In this document: piece after piece, positions 7,235 through 16,097 of the stretch
Layout: each line of letters starts with the position of its first letter
Position numbering within the stretch: position 1 is the stretch's first letter
DNA from: Gammaproteobacteria bacterium
Lineage (GTDB): Bacteria; Pseudomonadota; Gammaproteobacteria; JABABF01; JAHRAO01
Assembly (NCBI GenBank): GCA_020027215.1
Contig: JAHRAO010000010.1
Coordinates: forward strand, 1 to 50,766
Length of the DNA: 50,766 nucleotides
Direction: 5' to 3'
Translations under genes and position numbers: made by a program
The notes under the pieces: generated by a model
Told to the model about the DNA's origin: nothing
What the model saw: the letters and a program-made list of their open reading frames with translations, nothing else
Databases searched by the model: none

Positions 7235-9853
7235 TTAATTAAATCCTGACCCAATAGAAAACTGAAATTGTTCAGTAATGTCAAATTGATCTGTGTTCTG
7301 TGGGAAAGCGTAGCTAAATGTTAAAGCACCCAATGCGGTGAGCCACGTCCAACTCATACCATAAGAATAGCGCAAGGCATCGGAGCTTGGCGGAATGCAA
7401 TGCGTGCGATAAGTTGCACATGCCGTATCAAATACATTGCCAAAATCAAAAAATAATGCTGCGCGCACCGAGCGTCGATCATCAAGAAATGGTAGTGGTA
7501 TTAATAATTCTATATTCCCTTGCACAAGAAAGTTGCCGCCAAATGGTTGAACACCAGTCAATGATTGCGTGCGTAATCGGTACGGTGGGCCACCAGGCAG
7601 GGCTTCATAATATTGTTCCGCACTCGACAAAGTTGTTAGTTGCGTCCCAGAAGTAGTATAACCGATGACCGCAGTACGGGGGACATATCTAATCGCCGGC
7701 GTACTGCGTGAACCCAAAGTATTCGCACGAAAACCGCGAATAGAGTTGATGCCGCCTAAGAAGTAGTTTTCAAAAAAGGGTAAGGATGTATTACCACTAT
7801 ATCCATCGCCATACCCTAAACGAGTATGCAATCTTAAAGTAAATTCACTACCCATAATAGGCCAAAAATATTGTCCCGTATAATTCAATTTATAAAACTG
7901 TAAGCCTCCTGTCGGCAAGGCGATTTGAACACCAACATTTTGTGAATAACCGCGCGTGGCGAGCTGACCACGATTGAGGCGTGATTGCGTCCATGCCAAA
8001 TTGATAGTAGACATATTAAAACTATTGCCATGTTGTTCTATAAAGCCCGTATTTCGCTCTAAAGTGACTTGATTGGGGTCGCGCACATCCAATGCGGGCA
8101 TATCTGGCGACACATCGACAACAGGCATACTGAATGAATAGCGCGGGACAAATGCATGGCTCAAAAAGGCAGCCGATTCATTGACTCCGGCTATTTCGCG
8201 CACCGCAAATGCTCCAGTTTCAATATCCGTATTCGTCAAGGAGACGCCAAACGATATCCGTGAAGTTTCATTAATCGGGTAGCCGAAATTAATCCCTCCC
8301 CCCAATTGATTGGTTGCATAGCTGGTGATATTTAATTCGTCAAAATCTAACTCGCGATAAAAGAAAGAGATACCGCGACTAATGCCGATCTGCGAATAGT
8401 ATGGATTAAGGAGATTAATATTGTAATTTTGTTGGAACTGGCTTCTATCTAAATTGAGCTGTAATGTGCGCCCAGTCCCACGAAAATTAGCCTGTTGGAT
8501 ATTAAAGCCAAATAATAAGCCAATACTTTGCGAATAGCCAATAGTAGCGCCGATACTGCCCGATGGTTGCTCTTCAATAACATAGTTGACATCCAGTTGG
8601 TCGGTTTCTCCGGGGACTAATTGGGTTTCCACATCTACCGACTTAAAGAACCCCAGCCGTTCTAAACGCAGTTTGGATCGATCAATCTTAATTAAAGAAG
8701 CGGGAGCGCTTTCCATCTGCCGTAATTCACGGCGCAATACCTCATCGTTGGTGCCATCATTACCGACAAATTCAATGCGCCGCACATACATACGTTTTCC
8801 GGGATTAATAAAGAAGTTTAAATCCACCATAAAGTCATCATCATTCACTTCGGTCAAGGTATTCACTTCGGCGTAGTTATACCCTGAATTATTTAACAAA
8901 TTCGTCAACCCTTCTTCAATTTGCGTCAATATCAATTGTGAGAAAATTTGTCCTTCTTGGGCGCGCACAATGGGTAAGAGCATTTTCTCATCTAATACAA
9001 TATCGCCAACTAAATTAGCCTTGCCCACTGTATAGCGTTTGCCTTCGTTTATGCTAATGGTGATATAAACCGATTTGTAGTCTGGACTCAATGATACTTG
9101 GACAGCATCAATATTAAAACGCAAGAAACCGCGATCTAAATACCATGATTCCAAAGTGTCTAAATCGGCTTGTAATTGATCGCGCGAGTATTTACGTTTG
9201 CGCGAGAAAAAGAACAGAATTTTCCGCGGGCGCAATTCAAATAAACCGAGTAATGTATCGACTCCATACTCTTTATTCCCAATAATATTAATGTGGTCAA
9301 TGCGTGAAGGCGATCCCTCATCCACATTAATACGAATGGACACTCGGTTACGCGACAATTTCTTCACCTGCGCAACAATTTTAGAGTCGTAGCGCCCTTG
9401 AGAGGTGTATTGACGCTGTAATTCTGAACGAATACCCTCCATAGTTGCCCGTTTGAATACCTCACCCTCCGACAAGCCCGCATCTTTTAGCCCTTTTAAC
9501 AAGTCTTCTTCCTTAATGGCTTTGCTTCCCTTAATACTCATATGTGCAATAAGTGGTCTTTCCTGCACTTTGATTACCAAAAAATGACCATCGCGATAAA
9601 TTTGTACATCATCAAAATAACCAGTCGCAAAGAGGGACTGAATAATATCGTGGATCAATTCTGCATCTACTTTTTGCCCCACATTGACCCGAATATAACG
9701 AAAGATATTTGCCGAAGACAAGCGTTGGAGCCCTTCCACGCGTACATCTTCGGCGAGAAAAGGTTCCATTTCATCGGTACCCGATTGGGCAAAAACCAAT
9801 GTCCCGCCAAAAAGCAGCAATAAACCACACAAGAGTGTGATAACCCTAACCAT
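7235..9853 (-). CDS. bamA: Outer-membrane protein assembly factor BamA
   Basis: Core of the BAM machine that inserts beta-barrel proteins into the outer membrane. The 872 residues comprise a signal peptide ending VFA-Q (about residue 22), five POTRA domains to about residue 430 (the first beginning VRVEGLQRLSSANIF) and a C-terminal 16-strand barrel. The lid-loop motif IRGF is at residues 705-708. I chose the ATG at 9853, 8 bases inside the end of rseP, because the frame upstream of it encodes no signal peptide and lies within rseP. The protein ends GFN, one residue past the expected terminal aromatic of the barrel signal. BamA and Skp show that an outer membrane is present. Confidence 0.96.
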   Translation of the reverse strand: MVRVITLLCGLLLLFGGTLVFAQSGTDEMEPFLAEDVRVEGLQRLSSANIFRYIRVNVGQKVDAELIHDIIQSLFATGYFDDVQIYRDGHFLVIKVQERPLIAHMSIKGSKAIKEEDLLKGLKDAGLSEGEVFKRATMEGIRSELQRQYTSQGRYDSKIVAQVKKLSRNRVSIRINVDEGSPSRIDHINIIGNKEYGVDTLLGLFELRPRKILFFFSRKRKYSRDQLQADLDTLESWYLDRGFLRFNIDAVQVSLSPDYKSVYITISINEGKRYTVGKANLVGDIVLDEKMLLPIVRAQEGQIFSQLILTQIEEGLTNLLNNSGYNYAEVNTLTEVNDDDFMVDLNFFINPGKRMYVRRIEFVGNDGTNDEVLRRELRQMESAPASLIKIDRSKLRLERLGFFKSVDVETQLVPGETDQLDVNYVIEEQPSGSIGATIGYSQSIGLLFGFNIQQANFRGTGRTLQLNLDRSQFQQNYNINLLNPYYSQIGISRGISFFYRELDFDELNITSYATNQLGGGINFGYPINETSRISFGVSLTNTDIETGAFAVREIAGVNESAAFLSHAFVPRYSFSMPVVDVSPDMPALDVRDPNQVTLERNTGFIEQHGNSFNMSTINLAWTQSRLNRGQLATRGYSQNVGVQIALPTGGLQFYKLNYTGQYFWPIMGSEFTLRLHTRLGYGDGYSGNTSLPFFENYFLGGINSIRGFRANTLGSRSTPAIRYVPRTAVIGYTTSGTQLTTLSSAEQYYEALPGGPPYRLRTQSLTGVQPFGGNFLVQGNIELLIPLPFLDDRRSVRAALFFDFGNVFDTACATYRTHCIPPSSDALRYSYGMSWTWLTALGALTFSYAFPQNTDQFDITEQFQFSIGSGFN

Positions 9854-11246
9854 GCAAAATATCGTTGTATACCGTAAATAACAATAAAGTAAATAACAAC
9901 GCCATTCCCATTTGAGTTGCAAATGCGCGCACACGCAAAGATAATGGCGACCCCTTCATCCCTTCAATGAGTAAAAACACTAAATGGCCTCCATCCAATA
10001 CGGGGATAGGCAATAAATTGATCACCCCTAAACTTAAGCTTAAAAATGCCATGAAATTAATAAAAATTAAAAACCCAGCAGCAAAAGTATCTCCTGCCAA
10101 TTTAGCAATCATCACCGGTCCGCTGATGTTGCTCAACGCGACATCTCCGACAATCATTTTGCCAAGTATATTGATAGTCATATACAAGAGATCAATACAT
10201 TTTTGCAATGCAGCAACGAATGCGGAAAAAATATTATAGTGCTGAGTGCGCTGCATGGAGGGCGGATAAGTAGGGGACGCAACAGTCACACCGACTCTGC
10301 CAAAAGTAGCTCCGTTTTGATGAACAGCGGCGGGTGTCACTTGTAGCGTATGCGGTGCACGCAATTTTTCATGGCTATTCTGTCGCATAGGGATGGTCGC
10401 AGAATCCACTGCTCTCAACACGATCACATCCATCGTTTCATTAGGGTGGGCACGCACATATTTCACCCAATCCTGCCAAGAAGGAAGCTCCTCTCCATTA
10501 ACTGATTGCAGGTAATCGCCCAGCACTAAACCGGCAATATCCGCGGGACTTCCCGATTCAACTGCCGCAATGATGGGCGGTACTGGCGGTATATAACGGC
10601 GAAGGCCCAATTCATGTATAGGATTCGGTGCGCGCGCAGCGGATAAAAATTGATAAACGGGGATCTGTGTTCTGCGCATCACCGACCCACCATGGGGCAT
10701 CACCTGCACATGAATTTCACCACTACTCCCAATATAATTGGCTAATTGGATAGAGACTGCTCGCCAAGTCGGGGTGCGCTTATCATCAATGGCAATAATC
10801 TCGTCGCCAGATTTTATGCCGGCGATTGCCGCAGGTGAGCGGTCAATCACTTCTCCAATAACCGGAGCAATCCCTCGCTCGCCAAAAAGCATACTCACCC
10901 ATAACAAAAAGATCGCCAAAATAAAATTAGCAACGGGACCCGCTAACACGACCGCTATACGCTGCCATAGTGGCTTACGGTTGTACTCGTATTTTTCCAT
11001 TTCTGGCGGCACCTCATCGGCAGCAGAATCTAAAAAGCGTACATAACCCCCTAAGGGTATGAAGGCAATGACATATTCCGTTTTCCTGCGATCCACCCAT
11101 TTATACAACGCGGGGCCAAAACCAATTGAAAAGCGCAACACATGAATCCCGCAGCGCCGGCCCACCCAAAAATGACCAAATTCATGCACCGTAATGAGAA
11201 TTCCCAATGCGACAATGGTGCCCAATATTATTTCTACAACATACAT
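9846..11246 (-). CDS. rseP: RIP metalloprotease RseP (site-2 protease)
   Basis: An inner-membrane zinc protease that cuts anti-sigma factor RseA during envelope stress and clears signal-peptide remnants. The 466 residues have a first membrane helix carrying HEFGH (residues 21-25, zinc ligands and Glu), a second helix around FILAIFLLWVSM, two PDZ-like domains in the middle (SPAAIAGIKSGDEI and SPADIAGLVLGDYL), and C-terminal helices with the third zinc ligand region NLLPIPVLDGGH. The start lies 7 bases after dxr and shows no Shine-Dalgarno, so it probably depends on coupling. Confidence 0.97.
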   Translation of the reverse strand: MYVVEIILGTIVALGILITVHEFGHFWVGRRCGIHVLRFSIGFGPALYKWVDRRKTEYVIAFIPLGGYVRFLDSAADEVPPEMEKYEYNRKPLWQRIAVVLAGPVANFILAIFLLWVSMLFGERGIAPVIGEVIDRSPAAIAGIKSGDEIIAIDDKRTPTWRAVSIQLANYIGSSGEIHVQVMPHGGSVMRRTQIPVYQFLSAARAPNPIHELGLRRYIPPVPPIIAAVESGSPADIAGLVLGDYLQSVNGEELPSWQDWVKYVRAHPNETMDVIVLRAVDSATIPMRQNSHEKLRAPHTLQVTPAAVHQNGATFGRVGVTVASPTYPPSMQRTQHYNIFSAFVAALQKCIDLLYMTINILGKMIVGDVALSNISGPVMIAKLAGDTFAAGFLIFINFMAFLSLSLGVINLLPIPVLDGGHLVFLLIEGMKGSPLSLRVRAFATQMGMALLFTLLLFTVYNDILHG

Positions 11247-11253
11247 TGGCGGG

Positions 11254-12435
11254 TTAAAAATATTTTTTGCGCGGCTGGGTTAACATAGTATGCGCAATCT
11301 GGCGCGCTTCTTGATCAATAGCAAGAATCTCTGCCATTTGAGTCGGTTGATCGGGCAAAAATGTATTCATAGTCTGTTCAATAATCAATGCAATATCCGT
11401 AAAACGAATTTTTTGCGATAGAAATGCATCCACCGCGATCTCATTAGCCGCATTGAGCACAATCGGCGACCCGCGCCCATGCCGCAACGTATCCAATGCT
11501 AATTGCAGGCACGGGTATTGTGAGTCATCCACTGGAGAAAATTTGATTTCTGCAAGTGATGTCATATCCAACGGCGGTGCGCCGGAGGATATGCGCCCTG
11601 GCCATGCGAGTGCCTGCGCAATGGAAACACGCATATCTGATACCCCCATATGCGCTAACCAAGAACCATCCGTATATTCTACCATTGCATGCACCGTACT
11701 GGTCTTTTCTATTAAAATATTGATGCTTGGGGGCGGTAGATCAAATAACCACCGCGCTTCTATGCATTCTAAACCTTTATTCATCATCGTTGCAGAATCG
11801 ACTGAAATTTTCATTCCCATATCCCAATTGGGGTGGTTACACGCCTGTTGCGGTGAAACCTTGTGCAATGAATCGTATGGACGATTATAGAAAGGGCCTC
11901 CCGAAGCGGTGAGGATCACTTGACGCAGATCGCGTGTTGGGTCGTCACATCCTTGCATACACTGTAAAGCCGCGTTGTGTTCGCTATCAACGGGTAACAA
12001 TACCGCACCCGATTCCTCAACTGCGGTCATAAATATCTGACCGCCAATAACCAATGACTCTTTATTAGCCAACAACACTCGTTTGCCGGCATAAACGGCT
12101 TGTAGTGTCGCATTAAGTCCTGCGGCACCCACAATTGCTGCGACCACTATATCACTCTGCTGATGCGCGGCAACTTCCAGCAATCCTTGTTGTCCCACCA
12201 AGACCTGGGTATTTATTTTTTGTGTCTTCAATAAATGGCACAATTCTTTAGCCGCTTTTTCGTCTATCACCGCTGCATACTGCGGGCGAAAAGTCAATAT
12301 TTGCTGATAAAGTTTATCCACCACACTGTATGCGCTTAACGCAAATACCGAAAAAGAACGGGGATGGCGGCTGATGACATCCAATGTATTGCAACCGATG
12401 GAGCCCGTAGAACCAAGAATCGTTACCGCTTTCAT
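11254..12435 (-). CDS. dxr: 1-deoxy-D-xylulose 5-phosphate reductoisomerase
   Basis: Second step of the MEP isoprenoid pathway: DXP to 2-C-methylerythritol 4-phosphate with NADPH. The 393 residues start at ATG 12435, which overlaps the cdsA stop (ATGA); the NADPH-binding MKAVTILGSTGSIG starts directly there. ALANKESLV-type block (LLANKESLVIGG), PVDSEHNA, ILTASGGPF, MGMKISVDSATMMNKGLE with metal ligands, and VLNAANEIAV all match. It shares an operon with uppS and cdsA, giving undecaprenyl carrier precursors. Confidence 0.97.
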   Translation of the reverse strand: MKAVTILGSTGSIGCNTLDVISRHPRSFSVFALSAYSVVDKLYQQILTFRPQYAAVIDEKAAKELCHLLKTQKINTQVLVGQQGLLEVAAHQQSDIVVAAIVGAAGLNATLQAVYAGKRVLLANKESLVIGGQIFMTAVEESGAVLLPVDSEHNAALQCMQGCDDPTRDLRQVILTASGGPFYNRPYDSLHKVSPQQACNHPNWDMGMKISVDSATMMNKGLECIEARWLFDLPPPSINILIEKTSTVHAMVEYTDGSWLAHMGVSDMRVSIAQALAWPGRISSGAPPLDMTSLAEIKFSPVDDSQYPCLQLALDTLRHGRGSPIVLNAANEIAVDAFLSQKIRFTDIALIIEQTMNTFLPDQPTQMAEILAIDQEARQIAHTMLTQPRKKYF

Positions 12436-13247
12436 ACGGTATGCCACCACAGAAAAGTAAACAAAGGCAATGCAAGGGTAAGGCTATCTATGCGGTCTAA
12501 TACCCCGCCGTGTCCCGGTAAGATACGACTGCTATCTTTAATGTTTTGCTGGCGTTTCGCAGCGCTTTCCACTAAATCCCCGTACAGCGAAAAGGATGCC
12601 ACAACAATACTAATCCACAATATATGCATTGATAGAAAAGGAAACAACCACAAAGCACTTACCGCAAACCCACTTGCCAAAGCCATACCGCTATACAATC
12701 CGACCCACGTTTTGCCTGGGCTCATACGCGGGGCAAGCGGTTTTCTGCCCCAAGTGCGCCCAAAAATATAAGCGCCAACATCCATGCATGCAATTAACAA
12801 CACCGTATACAATACCAACCATTCCCCGTACTCCATAGTGCGCAACATAGCGATCGCCCACCAAGCGGGTACCAATAATATGAATCCCATCAATGAGCGC
12901 ACCAACCGTGAATTCCACAACCATTGACTCGCTGGGGTATGGAGCATAAAAAAAATGATCAATGTCCATCCGATGAGAGCCGCCCCCAATACTTCCATGC
13001 CCATAGAGCGCCATCCATCAATGACCCATGCGGGGTGCATCATGATGATCATCAACAGGGCGGTAAAGCACAGGCAATAAGCCATTTGAAAGGCAATATT
13101 GTCTCGCCAGCACAATTGTGCCCACTCCCATGCCCCTATAATCACCACCGCACTTATGATATACATCAATATCGGCGGCGGCATTTTCCATAGGCAGATT
13201 AAAAAAACAGCGGCAATGATCAATGCCGTAATCGTGCGCACTAACAT
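12432..13247 (-). CDS. cdsA: Phosphatidate cytidylyltransferase (CDP-diglyceride synthase)
   Basis: Makes CDP-diacylglycerol from phosphatidate and CTP, the branch point for phospholipids. An integral membrane protein of 271 residues with about eight hydrophobic segments. The CdsA signature sits near the C-terminus: SAAKRQQNIKDSSRILPGHGG followed by VLDR. The ATG at 13247 was chosen because it overlaps the uppS stop and begins the first membrane helix (MLVRTITALIIA); an earlier in-frame ATG at 13289 would lie deep inside uppS. Confidence 0.95.
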   Translation of the reverse strand: MLVRTITALIIAAVFLICLWKMPPPILMYIISAVVIIGAWEWAQLCWRDNIAFQMAYCLCFTALLMIIMMHPAWVIDGWRSMGMEVLGAALIGWTLIIFFMLHTPASQWLWNSRLVRSLMGFILLVPAWWAIAMLRTMEYGEWLVLYTVLLIACMDVGAYIFGRTWGRKPLAPRMSPGKTWVGLYSGMALASGFAVSALWLFPFLSMHILWISIVVASFSLYGDLVESAAKRQQNIKDSSRILPGHGGVLDRIDSLTLALPLFTFLWWHTV

Positions 13248-13978
13248 GGAATGCGCCCGCCAAAATATCGCGTGCGCTCGTAATAACACGATACGGCATT
13301 ATCCAGAGCAGATTCATCAAAATCAGGCCATAAAATATCGGTGAAGTACAATTCGGTATAAGCAAACTGCCACAACATAAAATTACTTAACCGTCTTTCT
13401 CCAGCTGTGCGAATACATAAATCGGGCATAGGCACATCGGGCAAACTTAAGTATGAAGAAAACATCTGTTCGTCTATATTATTCTGTTGCACCGCACCTT
13501 CTGCAAGCGCAATGGATACTTGTTTTGCCGCTTGCACAATATCCCATTGACCACCGTAATCCGCTGCCAATATTAAATTTCGCTTTTGATTATCTGCCGT
13601 GCGCTCTTCTATTCTGCCCATTTTACGGCACAAGGCAGGTGGAAAACGGTCGCGGCTACCGATAAAGCGAACGCGCACATTTTCTTGATGTAAATGATTG
13701 ATTTTTTTATCAATATATTCGGAAAATAAAGATACCAATACGCTCACTTCACTTTGCGGGCGGCGCCAATTTTCGCTACTAAAAACAAACAAAGTGATCA
13801 CTTCTATCTCGTGGGTTTTACTGTGGTTAAGGATTTTTTCTGCGGCATTGATACCCGCAGTATAACCCGCTCGGTAAGAAACCTTATTTGCCTCAGCCCA
13901 ACGGCGATTACCGTCCATGATAATTGCCAAATGACGCAATTTCATTTTACTTGTAGCGAGATGGTTACGATTATGCAT
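13241..13978 (-). CDS. uppS: Undecaprenyl diphosphate synthase
   Basis: Condenses eight IPP units onto FPP to make the C55 lipid carrier used for peptidoglycan. The 245 residues carry MDGNRRWA (catalytic Asp22), FVFSSENWRRP, the FIGSRDRFP region, and the C-terminal signature RTAGERRLSNFMLWQ..YTE.YF. The ATG at 13978 is used; a TTG at 13993, two bases after the frr stop, is also possible, as is ATG 13945, since conserved sequence starts only at about residue 14. Confidence 0.95.
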   Translation of the reverse strand: MHNRNHLATSKMKLRHLAIIMDGNRRWAEANKVSYRAGYTAGINAAEKILNHSKTHEIEVITLFVFSSENWRRPQSEVSVLVSLFSEYIDKKINHLHQENVRVRFIGSRDRFPPALCRKMGRIEERTADNQKRNLILAADYGGQWDIVQAAKQVSIALAEGAVQQNNIDEQMFSSYLSLPDVPMPDLCIRTAGERRLSNFMLWQFAYTELYFTDILWPDFDESALDNAVSCYYERTRYFGGRIPC

Positions 13979-13993
13979 CGGGTCGGTGCACAA

Positions 13994-14554
13994 TCAAATT
14001 TCCATTAAATCCGCTTCTTTTTTCTCCGCCATTTGCCCAATCTCAGCAATTTTTTCATCCGTCAATTTTTGAATAGCGGTTTGTAATCTCCGTTCTATAT
14101 CTTCACTGATTTCTTTATTTTTCACCCCAGATTTTAATGATTGATTAGCATCACGGCGCAAATTACGCACTGCAACGCGCGCGGCTTCGGCCTCACGCGC
14201 GACTCGGCGAGCATGTTCGCGCCGTGTTTGCTCAGATAAAGGAGGAACAGGGACGCGAATTAAATCTGCTTGTGTAGTCGGATTGAATCCTTGATCCGAA
14301 TTGCGCAGTGCTTTTTCTATCTCGGGAATCATGTTTTTTTCCCACGGAGAGACCACCAGGTTCAAACCATCGGTAATCGCAATGCTCGCCAGTTGGTTTA
14401 ATGGGGTCAATTGACCGTAATACTCTACTTTTATTGAGTCTAATATGCCGGGGTGTGGGCGTCCTGCACGAATTTTATTGAGCACATTCTGAAAAATTTC
14501 TACTCGTTGATGCATTTTTTGCGCTAAATCTTTTTCTATATTTTCTACGGACAT
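13994..14554 (-). CDS. frr: Ribosome recycling factor
   Basis: Splits post-termination ribosomes together with EF-G. The 186 residues show the family pattern throughout: NKIRAGRPHPGILDSIKVEYYG, PLNQLASI, SPWEKNMIPEIEKAL, PPLSEQTRREHARRV and the C-terminal helix ERRLQTAIQKLTDEKIAEI. The start overlaps the pyrH stop by one base (TAATG). Confidence 0.97.
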   Translation of the reverse strand: MSVENIEKDLAQKMHQRVEIFQNVLNKIRAGRPHPGILDSIKVEYYGQLTPLNQLASIAITDGLNLVVSPWEKNMIPEIEKALRNSDQGFNPTTQADLIRVPVPPLSEQTRREHARRVAREAEAARVAVRNLRRDANQSLKSGVKNKEISEDIERRLQTAIQKLTDEKIAEIGQMAEKKEADLMEI

Positions 14555-15264
14555 TATTTAACCTCTCGGTGACTAATTAACGACCCTTCATTTTCGCCAT
14601 TGATAATGCGTTGGAGAGTACCTTTTTTCTCTAATGAAGCAACGCGTATGGGCAAACGATTATCGCGGCACAAAGCGAGCGCCATCATATCCATGACATG
14701 CAATTGCTTGACAATAGCATCGTCATAGCTGATTTGTGCATAGTGCTGGGCGGTCGTATCTTTCATCGGATCGGCAGAATAGATGCCATTGACTTTGGTC
14801 GCTTTAATCATCAGTTGGGCATTCATCTCTAAAGCACGCAAACTTGCCGCCGAATCAGTGGTCAAAAAAGGATGCCCTGTGCCGCCGGCAAAAATGACCA
14901 CATAACCACTCTGCAAATGGGTGAGTGCTTCTGTGCGACTATAACCAATCAAGATGCCTTCTACCGCTTTTGCCGATAAAATAATCGCCTTTGTTCCCGC
15001 CTGCTGTAGTACGTCACACAATGCCAAAGCATTGATCATGGTCGCCAACATCCCCATTTGATCTCCGGTGACGCGTGAAAATGTGCTGGCTGCACCGCGA
15101 ATAAAGTTTCCCGCTCCAACGACTATCCCCAGTCGAACCCCTTGTTGATTTAGTGACGAGATATCAGTCGCAAGATAATCCAAACTATTGCGATGGATGG
15201 TGGTGTGATCTTGACTTAAAAACTCACCACTGAATTTAATAAGGACGCGATCATATTGCCGCAT
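14554..15264 (-). CDS. pyrH: Uridylate kinase (UMP kinase)
   Basis: Phosphorylates UMP to UDP in pyrimidine nucleotide synthesis. The 236 residues are an amino-acid-kinase fold: KFSGEF at the N-terminus, VVGAGNFIRGA (glycine-rich loop), GDQMGMLATMINALAL (UMP site), FAGGTGHPFLTTDSAA, and KATKVNGIYSADP. The first loop reads KFSGEFL where KLSGEAL is typical, a mild change. It sits between tsf (25-base gap) and frr, the usual order. Confidence 0.97.
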   Translation of the reverse strand: MRQYDRVLIKFSGEFLSQDHTTIHRNSLDYLATDISSLNQQGVRLGIVVGAGNFIRGAASTFSRVTGDQMGMLATMINALALCDVLQQAGTKAIILSAKAVEGILIGYSRTEALTHLQSGYVVIFAGGTGHPFLTTDSAASLRALEMNAQLMIKATKVNGIYSADPMKDTTAQHYAQISYDDAIVKQLHVMDMMALALCRDNRLPIRVASLEKKGTLQRIINGENEGSLISHREVK

Positions 15265-15289
15265 AGTGCTGATTCACGGCGAGAAAAGA

Positions 15290-16096
15290 TTAATTAACAG
15301 CGCCTCCGACTTCGTAGCGCACAAAATGTTCCACTTGTGCACCAGTCGCATTGAGTAACGCTTGTATCGTTTGATCGTTATCCTTCACAAAAGGTTGGCA
15401 TTGCAGGCTGTGTTCGTTGATAAATTTCTTGAGTTTACCCTCAATAATTTTTTCAGCAATATGGGGTGGTTTATCTTTTAAGTCGTCCGAGCGGCGGTAA
15501 ATCTCGCGCTCTTGTGCTATTAAAGATTCAGGCATATCGCTGGCATTATTGACCAATGGATTAAAGGCGGCTATATGCATTGCCACATCGTGCATTAAAG
15601 TCGCATCACATCCTTGAGCAGCTAACAAAACGCCAATGCGTTGGTTATTGTGCACATAGTAACCCACGCTGCCTTCACTGTGCACTATGGCACAACGGCG
15701 CACATGGACATTTTCACCGATCTGATGGACCAACGCCAAGCGCTGTTCTTCCAATTCATCACGCAACAACACGTGACTATCGTCCACTTTTTGCTGCCAC
15801 GCATGATCCACAACTGCTTGCGCAAACAATTGTAAATGTTTATTGCGCGCCGAAAAGTCAGTCTCGCAATTCACTTCTACCATTGCCCCATGCCCGTCCA
15901 CTTTTACCATCACTATTCCTTCACTGGTGGCACGGCTCTTTTTAGCCATCGCTTTGAGTGCGCCGGATTGGCGCAAAAGCGCAATTGCTTTTTCGCTATC
16001 GCCGGCGGCCTTGACTAAAGCCTTCTTGCATTCCATGATCCCAATACCCGTGCGTTGGCGCAATTCACCGACCGCACGCGCAGTAACATTCACCAT
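15290..16096 (-). CDS. tsf: Translation elongation factor Ts
   Basis: Nucleotide-exchange factor for EF-Tu. The N-terminal UBA-like domain reads ARAVGELRQRTGIGIMECKKAL, followed by VNCETDF (the TDF exchange motif), HIAAFNP and a C-terminal block FVRYEVGG. The protein has 268 residues against 283 in E. coli, the difference being at the C-terminus. The ATG at 16096 was chosen: it is one base after the rpsB stop and begins the family N-terminus. The frame is open further upstream only because the rpsB repeat region reads through on that frame. Confidence 0.96.
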   Translation of the reverse strand: MVNVTARAVGELRQRTGIGIMECKKALVKAAGDSEKAIALLRQSGALKAMAKKSRATSEGIVMVKVDGHGAMVEVNCETDFSARNKHLQLFAQAVVDHAWQQKVDDSHVLLRDELEEQRLALVHQIGENVHVRRCAIVHSEGSVGYYVHNNQRIGVLLAAQGCDATLMHDVAMHIAAFNPLVNNASDMPESLIAQEREIYRRSDDLKDKPPHIAEKIIEGKLKKFINEHSLQCQPFVKDNDQTIQALLNATGAQVEHFVRYEVGGAVN

Positions 16097-16097
16097 A

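Noticed and set aside
9854-9934. Longer N-terminus for BamA
   Set aside because: The extra 27 residues lie inside rseP and precede a perfect signal peptide that begins at 9853.
13248-13289. Upstream start for CdsA
   Set aside because: It overlaps uppS by about 50 bases and precedes the first membrane helix; the coupled start at 13247 is better.
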